From: Alkalibacterium sp.
GTDB lineage: Bacteria; Bacillota; Bacilli; Lactobacillales; Carnobacteriaceae_A
DNA: 64,000 nt
Direction: 5' to 3'
Assembly (NCBI GenBank): GCA_020832185.1
Contig: JAFIFE010000025.1
Coordinates: 97,786-161,785, forward strand
Each line of letters begins with the position of its first letter. The stretch's first letter is position 1. The position numbers and the translations under genes are program-made. Under the pieces are notes generated by a model, which ran no database searches, was not told the origin of the DNA, and worked only from the letters and a program-made list of their open reading frames with translations. Below, piece by piece: positions 19,553-28,561 of this stretch.

Positions 19553-19846
19553 CTATTTATATGTAATTAGCGTATGAAACCCTTCCATGTCGCCAAATAA
19601 CCCTTGATTCATTAAACTATTGAACTTAACATCTAAGATTTCATAGCCATCTTTTTGCATTAACGTTAAAATCGTATCAATCTGCATTGTGTATTTGGTT
19701 TCGCACTGAAAAGTCTGGTTAAGCCACTTGCTAAAACTATTAACCATAACCACATGCGTATACCCATCTTTTTCACTTAGTGACTCTTTCATAATAGAAT
19801 AGACCGTTTCAGCCCCTGATTGCTGATTGCTGGAAAAGAAACCCAT
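19553..19846 (-). CDS. Small conserved-looking hypothetical protein
   Basis: 97 aa; not recognised. The start has a very strong ribosome binding site (GGAGGTGACC) 9 bases before ATG, which supports a real gene. The sequence alternates hydrophobic and charged residues (IDTILTLMQKDGYEILDVKFN), suggesting a small alpha/beta soluble protein; there is no signal peptide or membrane helix. It lies convergent to treR and upstream of nothing on its strand; the treC terminator follows at 19944. No function can be assigned. Confidence 0.7.
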   Translation of the reverse strand: MGFFSSNQQSGAETVYSIMKESLSEKDGYTHVVMVNSFSKWLNQTFQCETKYTMQIDTILTLMQKDGYEILDVKFNSLMNQGLFGDMEGFHTLITYK

Positions 19847-19943
19847 ATCCGGTCACCTCCTTTATGTACTGTTTGAGATAAATATACTATAGTCTATCAG
19901 GTAAATATAGAAGAATATGAATCGATTCAAATCTGTTTAAAAT

Positions 19944-19980
19944 AAAAAGAGTAAAACCCTTTAAAATCAAGGTTTTACTC
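19944..19980 (-). terminator. Intrinsic terminator of the tre operon
   Basis: On the minus strand GAGTAAAACC pairs with GGTTTTACTC and is followed by TTTTTATTTT, 32 bp after the treC stop. Confidence 0.85.
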
Positions 19981-20011
19981 TCTTCATATTCACTGATTAA
20001 CGCTCTTATTC

Positions 20012-21664
20012 TTATTTTAAAAGAAAGGCTGCTGTCTCATAAGGGCCCATCTTGAATTCTTTTTCGAGAGTGCGTTCTGCTCTATTCCCAATCAGGTAAG
20101 CTGCATCCTTATCAAGCAAGTCATCTGGAATGGTGATAGCATCTTCTTCTGCATAAAAGTGATTTAAAACGAGCAGAGTCTCCCCTTCGTGCTCTCTTAC
20201 ATAAGCAAAAATACTAGGATGGTCAAGCTCTAATGCTTTATATGACCCTTCCTGAATAATTGGCATTTCCTTTCGCAGACGAATCAGTTCTTTATAGTAG
20301 GTGAAGATTTTCTTGCTGACTGTTTCGTTTTCTGTATTGATGTCCTTATAGTTGTCAGCGACGTTTAACCAAGGCGTCCCTTCACTAAAGCCGGCATTTT
20401 CTGAATCATTCCACTGCATCGGTGTGCGGGAATTATCACGTGATTTCTGCTTGATGATTTCCATCGCCTCATCGTGCGCAATGCCATCTTCTTTCATTTT
20501 CTTGTAGGCATTGTGCGTTTCGATATCGACATACTCATCTAAATCATCAAATTCAGGATTGGTCATCCCGATCTCTTCTCCCTGATAGACGAATGGGGTC
20601 CCGCGCAGTAAATGAGCCGTCTGTGCAAGCATCGTGCTTGTTTCAACTGGGTAGTTTTCCACGTCTCCAAATCGATTATTGGCACGCGGCTGATCATGAT
20701 TGTTCCAGAATAGAGCGTTCCATCCGCCTTCTTCTGCCATACCTTCCTGCCATTCGTTCAATATGTTTTTCAGTTCCTGAAAATCGAAAGGGATCGTTGT
20801 CCATTTTTCGCCATCTTTATAATCAACTTTCAGGTGGTGGAAACTGAATATCATCGACAATTCATCACGATCCGGACGGGAGTACTTCACCCCATTTTCA
20901 ACCGTCGTTGAGCTCATCTCGCCAACAGTCACAATGTCTTCGTGCTGCCCGAATGTTTCTTTGTTCATCTCCTGGATATAGTCATGCACGATTGGTGTAT
21001 CAGTATAGTGCGATTTTCCTACCCCATCGTCAGCATCCTTCAGTTCTTCGTCTTTCCCGATCACGTTGATGACATCAAATCGGAAGCCTTTCACGCCTTT
21101 TTCCAGCCAGAAATTAACCACTTTATACAGCTCTTTTCTGACTTCAGGGTTACGCCAGTTTAAGTCTGCCTGAGTGACATCATACAGATGCAGGTAGTAC
21201 TTGTTGGTATCACCGAACTTGGACCACGCTTTGCCTCCGAATTTGGATTCCCAGTTGGTAGGTAAGCTGCCGTCTTCCTGCAGTTCTCTTAAAATATAAA
21301 AATCCTGATACTTTTTGTCGCCGGCCAGCGCTTTCTGGAACCACTCGTGATCTGTTGAGGTGTGGTTCAGGACCATATCCAGCATCAAATCGATGCCGTG
21401 CTGGTTTGCTTCTGAAACGAGTGCATCCAGATCTTCCCAGGTTCCAAACATAGGGTCGATCGACGTATAATCGGCAACGTCGTATCCATTATCGTTTTGT
21501 GGTGAGTTATAAAAAGGATTCAACCACAGCATATCCACTCCTAATTCAGCAAGATACGGCAGCTTTTCTTTTACCCCGTTCAAATCTCCTATGCCATTGC
21601 CATTTGTATCTTTAAAGGATTTTGGATACGCCTGATAAATCACTTTATCGTGAAATGTACTCAT
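20012..21664 (-). CDS. treC: Alpha,alpha-phosphotrehalase (trehalose-6-phosphate hydrolase, GH13)
   Basis: Hydrolyses trehalose-6-phosphate, delivered by TreP, to glucose and glucose-6-phosphate in the cytoplasm. The 550-aa protein begins VIYQAYPKSFKDTNGNGIGDLNG and has the GH13 catalytic residues: Asp in GFRFDVINV (about 200), Glu in TVGEMS and Asp in WNNHDQPR. Length matches TreA/TreC; related oligo-1,6-glucosidases are the main alternative, but linkage to treP and treR favours phosphotrehalase. Also called treA in Bacillus. Confidence 0.93.
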   Translation of the reverse strand: MSTFHDKVIYQAYPKSFKDTNGNGIGDLNGVKEKLPYLAELGVDMLWLNPFYNSPQNDNGYDVADYTSIDPMFGTWEDLDALVSEANQHGIDLMLDMVLNHTSTDHEWFQKALAGDKKYQDFYILRELQEDGSLPTNWESKFGGKAWSKFGDTNKYYLHLYDVTQADLNWRNPEVRKELYKVVNFWLEKGVKGFRFDVINVIGKDEELKDADDGVGKSHYTDTPIVHDYIQEMNKETFGQHEDIVTVGEMSSTTVENGVKYSRPDRDELSMIFSFHHLKVDYKDGEKWTTIPFDFQELKNILNEWQEGMAEEGGWNALFWNNHDQPRANNRFGDVENYPVETSTMLAQTAHLLRGTPFVYQGEEIGMTNPEFDDLDEYVDIETHNAYKKMKEDGIAHDEAMEIIKQKSRDNSRTPMQWNDSENAGFSEGTPWLNVADNYKDINTENETVSKKIFTYYKELIRLRKEMPIIQEGSYKALELDHPSIFAYVREHEGETLLVLNHFYAEEDAITIPDDLLDKDAAYLIGNRAERTLEKEFKMGPYETAAFLLK

Positions 21665-21701
21665 ACTGTTCTTCCTCTCTCTTTATTTTCTCCATAAGAA
21701 A

Positions 21702-21775
21702 AAGGGCATTCCATAAGATGCTATTTTTCCAGTTTGCATTGACTAGAAAACAAGTAATCTTGTGGAAGTACCCTT
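21702..21775 (-). terminator. Hairpin between treP and treC, likely partial terminator
   Basis: On the minus strand AAGGGTACTTCCACAAGAT pairs with ATCTTATGGAATGCCCTT, followed by TTTTTC. Such a structure between treP and treC would tune expression of the hydrolase relative to the transporter. Confidence 0.65.
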
Positions 21776-21840
21776 CCTCCATAGAGTAATCATACTTTAA
21801 GTGTATTCAATTAAGTGTCATTAGTAAATCGTTTCGCTTC

Positions 21841-23298
21841 TTAGTTTCCTAATTTTGGAACTGGTAAGTTGTCATTTTTCCATTTAGTCAAAATACCATA
21901 TTTTTCAAATACAATAACCAGTGCAATTGGTACGACGATTGCGATTGCCATAGCAATCAGGAAACCGATCCAGTATTCAGGAATAATTGACAGAATGCCT
22001 GGCAGTCCACCAACCCCGATGTTAAAGGATGCGACGTTCAATGCAACAGATGTCATACCTGCAAACGCTGATCCGATCATCCCTGCGACAAATGGGTAAA
22101 CATATTTAATGTTGATACCGAACAAGGCCGGCTCTGTTACTCCCAGATACGCTGAGATCATAGCTGGAATAGAGATTTGCTGTTCTTTCTCATTCCCGCG
22201 GTGCAGCCAGATGATCCCCAATACTGCAGATCCTTGTGCAATATTTGATAAAGCAATCATTGGCCATAAAATCGTTTGTTCAAATTCAGCTACTAATGAC
22301 AAGTCGATAGCATTTGTCATGTGATGCAGCCCTGTAATAACCAGCGGTGCGTATAGCCCACCAAACACGAAACCGAAGATCCAGTTAAATGAACCTGTCA
22401 GTCCCCACTGGACAGCTGTAGATAACCAAGCGCCCAATTGCCATCCGATTGGTCCAATAACCGCATGCGCTACAAATACTGTAGGAACTAATGCGAATAA
22501 AGGAACGAAAATCATGGAGATAGCTTCAGGAATGAATTTCCTTAACCATTTCTCGAGATAAACGAGCAGGAACCCGGCCATCATCGCGGGGATAACTTGT
22601 GCCTGATACCCAATCATATCCAGCTGGAAGAATCCGAAGTCCCACTGGTTCACGTCACCTGCTAAAATCTCTGTGACGCCGTAAGCATTCATCAATTGAG
22701 GTGAAACTAATGTAATACCTAGTACAATACCTAAAATTTGTGTGGTTCCCATCTTACGGGTTACACTCCACGTGATCCCGACTGGCAGGAAGTGGAATAT
22801 CGCTTCACCTGGAAGCCATAAGAACGCATTGACTCCACTCCAGAATTGAGATGTTTCAACAATAGTCTGTCCGCCTAAAAATCCAAACTCTACTGCTTCT
22901 AATACGTTTCTGAAACCTAAAATCAAACCACCGATAATAATTGCTGGAATTAATGGAGTGAAAATCTCTGCCAATGCAGCCATTAAACGCTGAAGACTGT
23001 TCATGTTCTGCTTGCCGGCACCCTTAACTTCGTCTTTTGATACACCTTCAAGTCCTGAAACAGCTGAGAATTCATTGTAAAAATCAGCTACCCTGTTTCC
23101 GACAATAACCTGAAACTGTCCGGCCTGAGTAAATGTACCTTTTACAGACTCGATATCTTCTATTCTTTCCTTATCTGCTGCAGAAGGGTCATCCAATACA
23201 AAACGCATGCGTGTTGCACAGTGAGTCACTGCGTTGACGTTTTCTTTACCGCCTATCGCATCAAGTAACTCTTGTGCATCTTTCTTAAAATCTGCCAC
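21841..23298 (-). CDS. treP: PTS trehalose-specific EIIBC component
   Basis: Imports and phosphorylates trehalose. The start is placed at GTG 23298 because AAAGGAGGAAG lies just before it and because a longer frame would run through the operator; this gives 485 aa. Residues 1-80 form the EIIB domain with phospho-Cys27 in THCATRMRF; the rest is the EIIC domain with about ten membrane segments and GITEPALFGIN-like GVTEPALFGINIKY. No EIIA domain is attached, so phosphate must come from another protein, such as the stand-alone EIIA-Glc at 52857. Confidence 0.93.
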   Translation of the reverse strand: MADFKKDAQELLDAIGGKENVNAVTHCATRMRFVLDDPSAADKERIEDIESVKGTFTQAGQFQVIVGNRVADFYNEFSAVSGLEGVSKDEVKGAGKQNMNSLQRLMAALAEIFTPLIPAIIIGGLILGFRNVLEAVEFGFLGGQTIVETSQFWSGVNAFLWLPGEAIFHFLPVGITWSVTRKMGTTQILGIVLGITLVSPQLMNAYGVTEILAGDVNQWDFGFFQLDMIGYQAQVIPAMMAGFLLVYLEKWLRKFIPEAISMIFVPLFALVPTVFVAHAVIGPIGWQLGAWLSTAVQWGLTGSFNWIFGFVFGGLYAPLVITGLHHMTNAIDLSLVAEFEQTILWPMIALSNIAQGSAVLGIIWLHRGNEKEQQISIPAMISAYLGVTEPALFGINIKYVYPFVAGMIGSAFAGMTSVALNVASFNIGVGGLPGILSIIPEYWIGFLIAMAIAIVVPIALVIVFEKYGILTKWKNDNLPVPKLGN

Positions 23299-23319
23299 TT
23301 TAACTTCCTCCTTTATCTT

Positions 23320-23337
23320 AACTTGTATATACAAGTT
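23320..23337. promoter_or_regulatory. TreR operator
   Basis: AACTTGTATATACAAGTT is a perfect 18-bp palindrome with the core TTGTATATACAA known for TreR-type operators. It lies between the treP promoter and its ribosome binding site. Confidence 0.85.
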
Positions 23338-23349
23338 GTTTGCATTTTT

Positions 23350-23386
23350 ACTATACTGTACTCAAATATAAAATGCAAGCGTTTCA
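23350..23386 (-). promoter_or_regulatory. treP promoter with overlapping cre-like site
   Basis: On the minus strand the -35 TTGCAT (23378-23373) and -10 TATAGT (23355-23350) are 17 bp apart. TGAAACGCTTGCA (23386-23374) overlaps the -35 and resembles a catabolite-responsive element one base short of consensus, implying CcpA repression in addition to TreR. Confidence 0.65.
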
Positions 23387-23494
23387 TTTAAATTATATTT
23401 TTCTCATTCATTTCTCCTTTCTCTTAGTTTACCTTCACTGTCATCGACCATTCTTACTTTATTTTACCACTGTTCAATAATAGACCTATAGTAA

Positions 23495-23529
23495 AAGCCC
23501 TTTAAACCTATGGAAGGAATAAAGGGCTT
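23495..23529 (-). terminator. Intrinsic terminator of folC
   Basis: On the minus strand AAGCCCTTTA pairs with TAAAGGGCTT and TTACTA follows, just after the stop codon. Confidence 0.75.
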
Positions 23530-23536
23530 GTTCTTG

Positions 23537-24814
23537 TCATGACCAGAATTTTTTAAAATCACCTATTAAATATAGTGAGCCAAATACGATGATGGTTTCT
23601 TTTGTGTGTGTCTCACTTTTCAGCTCACGGATGACCGCTTCAACTGAATCAAATGCCTCGGATTTAAACCCTCTCTCTCTGATCTTGTGGGCTGTATCTT
23701 CTGCATCAAACCCTCTATAGGGATCGGGTGAGACAGTGTATACGTTTTTGGCAAGGGGTAATATTTTTTCAATCATTTCCATATAAGCTTTATCTTTCAT
23801 CATTCCAACTACAAAGACCAGCTGATCTGTTGGAAAGAGCTGCGAGACATTCTCTTTAAGCATGTCTAGACCTTCCGGGTTATGTGCCCCGTCGATGATT
23901 ACAGTGGGCGCATGACTGATTTTTTCCATACGGCCGGGCCATCGGGCATGAGACAAGCCTTTTCTAATCTGATCATGTGTCACGTTATAGCCTTTATCAG
24001 TCAGCTCAAGGGCTGCCTGGACTGCCAGGGATGCATTCATAACCTGGTGCTTACCTAATAAATGAATGGTTAAATCGGTTAACTGTTTATAATCAAATCG
24101 ACTCTCTCTGTCAGTGAGTTTCATATGAGAGAGATCTGATTGGTTTATTTCTATATACGTTGCCAGATTTTCAGATGCCATCGTTTGAATGACCTGGTTT
24201 ATTTCCGGACTCATGACGGGACAAATCACTGTTCCCGCTTCTTTGATGATTCCTGCTTTTTCAGAAGCAATCTCTTCCTTCGTTTCTCCTAGCAGTTTCA
24301 TATGATCATACCCAATCGAGGTAATAATAGCGACGTCAGGTGTATCGATGATATTAGTGGCATCCAGCCTGCCACCGATTCCTGCTTCTAAAATAACAAG
24401 ATCACATGCTTGTTGAGCAAAATAGAGGAGCGCTGCCGCTGTGAGGATTTCAAAGGAGTAGAGACGCTCTCCTGTTTCTTCTTCCACTTCTTCGACAAGT
24501 GGTGCAACCTGTTCAGTGACTTCTATAAATGCCTCGTCACTGATGTTCTGTTTGTCGATTTGTATCCGTTCGTTGACCTTTTCAAGGTGTGGAGAAGTGA
24601 ATACACCTGTTTTGATCCCTGCTTCATACACTATAGAAGACAGAAAGGCACTCGTGGATCCTTTTCCATTCGTCCCGGCAATATGTATAAAGTTCAGCTT
24701 CTGCTGCGGATCTCCCAGCTTTTTCATTAATAATCGCATTCTAAATAGATTTTCTTTGTTCCCTGTTCCTCTATTCGTGTTGACTAAATTGATTACATCA
24801 GTCATATTCATCAT
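23537..24814 (-). CDS. folC: Folylpolyglutamate synthase / dihydrofolate synthase
   Basis: Adds glutamate to folates (and possibly to dihydropteroate) using ATP. The 425-aa protein has the Mur-ligase type P-loop HIAGTNGKGSTSAFL, GVFTSPHLEKVNERI, ILEAGIGGRLDATN and DGAHNPEGL, all signatures of FolC. The start MMNMTDVIN follows a GGGG ribosome binding site. In many Lactobacillales folC follows valS; here it stands alone between treP and a long gap before khpB. Confidence 0.94.
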   Translation of the reverse strand: MMNMTDVINLVNTNRGTGNKENLFRMRLLMKKLGDPQQKLNFIHIAGTNGKGSTSAFLSSIVYEAGIKTGVFTSPHLEKVNERIQIDKQNISDEAFIEVTEQVAPLVEEVEEETGERLYSFEILTAAALLYFAQQACDLVILEAGIGGRLDATNIIDTPDVAIITSIGYDHMKLLGETKEEIASEKAGIIKEAGTVICPVMSPEINQVIQTMASENLATYIEINQSDLSHMKLTDRESRFDYKQLTDLTIHLLGKHQVMNASLAVQAALELTDKGYNVTHDQIRKGLSHARWPGRMEKISHAPTVIIDGAHNPEGLDMLKENVSQLFPTDQLVFVVGMMKDKAYMEMIEKILPLAKNVYTVSPDPYRGFDAEDTAHKIRERGFKSEAFDSVEAVIRELKSETHTKETIIVFGSLYLIGDFKKFWS

Positions 24815-25486
24815 TCATTACCCCTTACACTAATTAGTCACTTTCAAGTATACAATACTTTGCTGCCATGCATGCGATATACTGACTATTTATAGCTTCC
24901 TCATAAACTTCAGACTATTCTGTTGCATTTCTCATTTAAATCAACTATACTTGCATTAAGAAATTCTCATCAACTGAACTTCTATCTTTACCTCATTCGT
25001 TACATCACGTAACAAACTGTTTTAAACCCTTCTTAAACCCATTCACCCTTATCTTTTATACTCTTGATGTTTACCCACATTTTTACTTATTACCCAATTT
25101 TAATTCATCCCTGACACCAGACCTTTATTTTACTGTATACAACTATCATACACTCGTGTAAAAAGTCTAATCAAAATGATTTTCTGCTTGTGGGATGGGA
25201 CACCTATCCCATCCCTTATCCTGATTACTTCAGCTTACCCCTCTTACAGGTTTACACTTCTAATACTTTCAACTTAAAGACAACCACTTATATTCCCATC
25301 AGCAGTGCTCCTACGTAGAGGTTTCTCATTTAACTCGCTTACCCAATCTATTTAAAAACCCGAATCCGATTTAGATTTACCGGTTTATGGCGAATGGTCG
25401 ATAGCCCGATTCGCTTTGCCCTTACTTACAACATAGTGAAGAACGAGCCTGCGTTTGGGACCGCAGGCTCGTTTTATGTTCTATTA
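24815..25486. other. 672-bp intergenic region without a gene
   Basis: No frame with a start and ribosome binding site is convincing. It contains a hairpin GGGATGGGA/TCCCATCCC (25192-25215) without a T-run, an inverted GCGAAT/ATTCGC pair near 25393-25416, and the khpB terminator at its right end. It is T- and C-rich on the plus strand. Confidence 0.6.
25442..25474 (-). terminator. Terminator hairpin after khpB
   Basis: AACGAGCCTGCG and CGCAGGCTCGTT form a perfect 12-bp stem just beyond the khpB stop codon. The T-run on the minus strand is weak (CGTTCTTC). Confidence 0.7.
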
Positions 25487-26407
25487 TTAATATTTAAATG
25501 ACTCGTCTTTAGATGGTTCAACCACTAGATAGCGGTGAGGTTCTTTCCCCTCGGAGTGTGTCTGAACGCCTTTGTGCTGATTCAGAAAGCGATGGATCTG
25601 CTTTCGTTCATGTGCAGGCATCGGTTCTAAAATAACAGGTCGTCTGGTTCTTTTTACTTTTTCAGCTGTACGAGACGCCAGTTGTTCAACTGTTCGCTGA
25701 CGACGGTCACGGTAGTTTTCCGCATCGACCTTAGCAAACAGTTTATTGTCTGCCATTTGATGCAGTTGAATCTGAGCTAATGTCTGCAGACTGTTCAGTA
25801 CTTTACCGTGTCGTCCAATAATTAATCCGGCATCTTCCGTATCAATAATGTATTGAACACGTCTATCTTCTCTATTGATCGAAACAGACACATCTTCCAC
25901 ACCCATATTAGTAGCAATGCGTTCAATATAGTCTGCTACGCTTTGAATCGCAGACTCATCTGTTTCACTGAGAACAACCTCTTTCTTTTCTGGCTTTTCT
26001 TTTAATTCCGTTTTTTCTTCAGAAACGTCTTCTGATTCTTTCGGTTCAGGTTTATCCTCAGATTTATCCGCTTCTGCGTCTTCTCTGGCCTCCAGCACCT
26101 CTTCAGGCTTTTCGGCAACAGGTTCGATAACCGGTTGTTCTGATTTGGATTCTTTCGTTGGATCAATTGTAGAAGGCTCTTTTTCACCAAGGATCAGTTC
26201 TTTAGTCACTAATTCTTCTACTGCACTTTTAGCATTTTTTCTTTTCACTACAACTACAGCATCCTTTTGGCCGAGGCCTAAGAATCCCTTTTTAGATTCT
26301 TGTGAAACTGATATCTCTGCTTCTTCTTTTTTGATGCCTAACGCCTTGAGTCCCTTATTAATTGCTTCTTCAGTAGTGGTCGCCTGAGCTGTATATTTAT
26401 CTCTCAT
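25487..26407 (-). CDS. khpB: RNA-binding protein KhpB (Jag/EloR)
   Basis: 306-aa cytoplasmic RNA-binding protein linked to cell elongation control in streptococci. An N-terminal Jag_N domain (residues 1-55, YTAQATTTEEAINKGLKALGIK), a very acidic/lysine-rich linker (about 75-150), a KH domain with the GxxG loop as GRHGK (about 200), and a C-terminal R3H domain (ERKQIHRFLNQHKGVQTHSEG). Ribosome binding site GGAGG. It lies 74 bp after yidC in the conserved rpmH-rnpA-yidC-jag cluster. Confidence 0.95.
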   Translation of the reverse strand: MRDKYTAQATTTEEAINKGLKALGIKKEEAEISVSQESKKGFLGLGQKDAVVVVKRKNAKSAVEELVTKELILGEKEPSTIDPTKESKSEQPVIEPVAEKPEEVLEAREDAEADKSEDKPEPKESEDVSEEKTELKEKPEKKEVVLSETDESAIQSVADYIERIATNMGVEDVSVSINREDRRVQYIIDTEDAGLIIGRHGKVLNSLQTLAQIQLHQMADNKLFAKVDAENYRDRRQRTVEQLASRTAEKVKRTRRPVILEPMPAHERKQIHRFLNQHKGVQTHSEGKEPHRYLVVEPSKDESFKY

Positions 26408-26481
26408 TCACTCTATCCTCCATTCACAATCTCTGTTTCTCCTTTATTTTACCAAATTCGAAACAATAAGTCAGAAGATTT

Positions 26482-27327
26482 CTATTTTTTCACGTTGCGG
26501 CGGTACTTTTGTGCTCTTCTCAATGCTCTTTTTCTTTGTCTTTCAGCTTCTGCCTGCTCTTCTTCTTTGTTCGCCCGCTCTCTTCTGATTTTGAACGGAT
26601 TCTGGAACAGAAGAGTCTGAATGACTGAAAAGCCATTTGAAACGGTAAAGTATAACGCTAAAGCAGATGATAAGCGGAAAGTAATAAATACAATCATTAA
26701 CGGCATAACGTACGTCATGATTTTATTGGTTTCCGTTGCTCTTCCCATACTCATCAACACGGAATGCCCTAATGTAAACAATCCGGCTAATATCGGCAAG
26801 ATGAAGTAAGGATCGGGCTGACCTAAGTTGACCCACAGGAAATCCCCTGTTGCCAGAATGGGCGTTCTGTTAACTGATTGATACAGGGCAATGAATACCG
26901 GCATTTGTACCAGCATCGGTAAACATCCCATATATGGGTTGACACCCGCATCACTATATAGACGCTGCTGTTCTTCTTTGAATTTTTCTTGCGTTTCTGC
27001 GTCTTTAGATGGGTATTTCTCTTTCAGTTCTTCCATCTGTGGACTTAACTCGTTCATCTGTGCCATATTTTTCTGCTGAAAATGAGTAAAGGGAATCAGC
27101 AGCGCACGGATGATTACTGTCACAACGATGATCCCTATTCCATAATTTTCACCAAATAAATTTGAAACCCAGATGATGGCACGAGCGAAATTATAAATGA
27201 TGACGCCTTCCCAAATACCAGTACTTTCTGCTGAAACGGGATCTGTCCCGCAGGCAGATAAAAATACGACTAATCCAAGCATGCTTAGTGCTAGAAGCAA
27301 TCGCTTACGCTTTTTCAAAAAATTCAC
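26482..27327 (-). CDS. yidC: Membrane protein insertase YidC (lipoprotein)
   Basis: Helps insert and fold membrane proteins with the Sec system. A lipoprotein signal (LVVFLSAC, lipid-modified Cys26) is followed by the 60KD_IMP domain with five membrane segments; the first after the signal contains the positively charged groove Arg (VIIRALLIPFTHFQQKNMAQM). The C-terminus is very basic (RRERANKEEEQAEAERQRKRALRRAQKYRRNVKK in part), as in ribosome-binding tails. 281 aa, typical of the YidC1/SpoIIIJ type. Confidence 0.95.
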   Translation of the reverse strand: MNFLKKRKRLLLALSMLGLVVFLSACGTDPVSAESTGIWEGVIIYNFARAIIWVSNLFGENYGIGIIVVTVIIRALLIPFTHFQQKNMAQMNELSPQMEELKEKYPSKDAETQEKFKEEQQRLYSDAGVNPYMGCLPMLVQMPVFIALYQSVNRTPILATGDFLWVNLGQPDPYFILPILAGLFTLGHSVLMSMGRATETNKIMTYVMPLMIVFITFRLSSALALYFTVSNGFSVIQTLLFQNPFKIRRERANKEEEQAEAERQRKRALRRAQKYRRNVKK

Positions 27328-27403
27328 TCATGTTCCCTCTTTTCTTATACTTTGTTTCTCATAGCTGTTTTTATGTGTCGTTTGATTTTGTGTCTGAAAT
27401 AAG

Positions 27404-27748
27404 TTATTTAAGTACTTCAGCTTTTTTTAGAACATGTGTCAGACTCTTTTTTACTTCATGAAAAGTCATCTCTCTGGTCGGCTGTCTTGCTATGACGATA
27501 AAATCGATCGCCGGTTTAATTTGGTCTTCCTGATCCATTTCAATGAGTGCATGTCTGATTTTTCGCTTGATTTCATTTCGTTTGACCGCATTGCCTATTT
27601 TCTTTCCAACAGATAAACCTACACGAAAATGAGATTGGTCTTCTTTAGGGATCGAATAGATAACGAACTGCCTGTTGGCCATCGATTGACCGTCATGAAA
27701 GACTTTTTGAAAATCTGCTTCTTTTTTGACTCGATAAGCCTTTTTCAT
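27404..27748 (-). CDS. rnpA: Ribonuclease P protein component
   Basis: Protein subunit of RNase P, which matures the 5' ends of tRNAs. 114 aa, full length, with the conserved basic helix [17 protein letters not shown] and the N-terminal [13 protein letters not shown]. Downstream of rpmH, separated by a terminator-like hairpin. Confidence 0.96.
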   Translation of the reverse strand: MKKAYRVKKEADFQKVFHDGQSMANRQFVIYSIPKEDQSHFRVGLSVGKKIGNAVKRNEIKRKIRHALIEMDQEDQIKPAIDFIVIARQPTREMTFHEVKKSLTHVLKKAEVLK

Positions 27749-27778
27749 TGCTGCCCCATCTTTCTGTGTAAATTAAAT

Positions 27779-27833
27779 AAAAAAAGGGCAACGTGCTCTC
27801 ACTATAGCTATCAGTAAGAAGCTTTCGTCGCCC
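27779..27833 (-). terminator. Hairpin with T-run between rpmH and rnpA
   Basis: On the minus strand GGGCGACG pairs with CGTTGCCC, enclosing a further partial stem, and seven T residues follow. It would terminate most rpmH transcripts and let some read into rnpA, a known feature of this gene pair. Confidence 0.7.
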
Positions 27834-27840
27834 AACGTCA

Positions 27841-27981
27841 TTAAGCTGAAATTCTCTTTCTTCCTTTACGACGTCTACTTTGTAATACTCTACGCCCGTT
27901 TTTAGTACTCATGCGCTTGCGGAATCCATGAACTTTTTGACGTTTACGTTTTTTTGGTTGATATGTTAATCCTTGTGCCAT
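27841..27981 (-). CDS. rpmH: 50S ribosomal protein L34
   Basis: 46 aa. The start at 27981 is preferred over an upstream ATG because GGAGGTG stands 8 bases before it and the product then begins [17 protein letters not shown], in line with L34. The conserved core [18 protein letters not shown] and the basic end [11 protein letters not shown] are intact. Confidence 0.95.
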   Translation of the reverse strand: MAQGLTYQPKKRKRQKVHGFRKRMSTKNGRRVLQSRRRKGRKRISA

Positions 27982-28071
27982 TGGCGAACACCTCCTGAAT
28001 CTTTCCTTTGTCCTCTGACTTATCACTAAGCATAAATAGGTGACTGCATTAATATCTAGACAGACTATGTA

Positions 28072-28100
28072 ATTTTAGAAAACATTTGCTCATTTGTCAA
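28072..28100 (-). promoter_or_regulatory. rpmH promoter
   Basis: On the minus strand -35 TTGACA (28100-28095) and -10 TAAAAT (28077-28072) are 17 bp apart, pointing leftwards away from the origin. Confidence 0.8.
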
Positions 28101-28215
28101 GTCTTTCTCTTATATTGATTCAATTATTATCTAAAATATGCCTTAATTTACAAAAAAAACCATCGTTTCTATCTATTACAGGACAGAGTAAAAATAAAAA
28201 ACTTGTTCGATAAAG

Positions 28216-28452
28216 ATATCCACATGGTGATAACAAGTGGATTAGTCATTTTTCTTACACACACCCCTGTCAACAGGTTGTCCACAGATTAACAGGGTGT
28301 TTACACAAACTGTACACAGGACTTTTTCAAGTGTGCATAACTCTTGCTAACGTTTTATCTAAAGGATTTAAACCGACATAGTTATCCACATTTCTTGTCA
28401 GTAACTTGTAGAGATAAATAATTATACACACCACGATTTGTCCTGTGGATAT
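28216..28452. other. oriC, part upstream of dnaA: DnaA box cluster
   Basis: DnaA boxes relative to TTATCCACA: ATATCCACA (28216), TTGTCCACA (28278), TGTGCATAA (28332, reverse), TTATCCACA (28382, perfect), TTATACACA (28422), TGTGGATAT (28444, reverse). They lie in the AT-rich gap between rpmH and dnaA, the usual incA/incB side of a bipartite Firmicutes origin. dnaA transcription must also start here; I see no clear consensus promoter. Confidence 0.85.
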
Positions 28453-28561
28453 CTTTATAGGCAGCTTGAGGAAACTTTATCAACAATTGAAATCGACTGT
28501 GGAAAACTGAAATAAGACGTGATAAAATAAAAAAGGCATCTTAACGGCGAGGAGGAAAATA

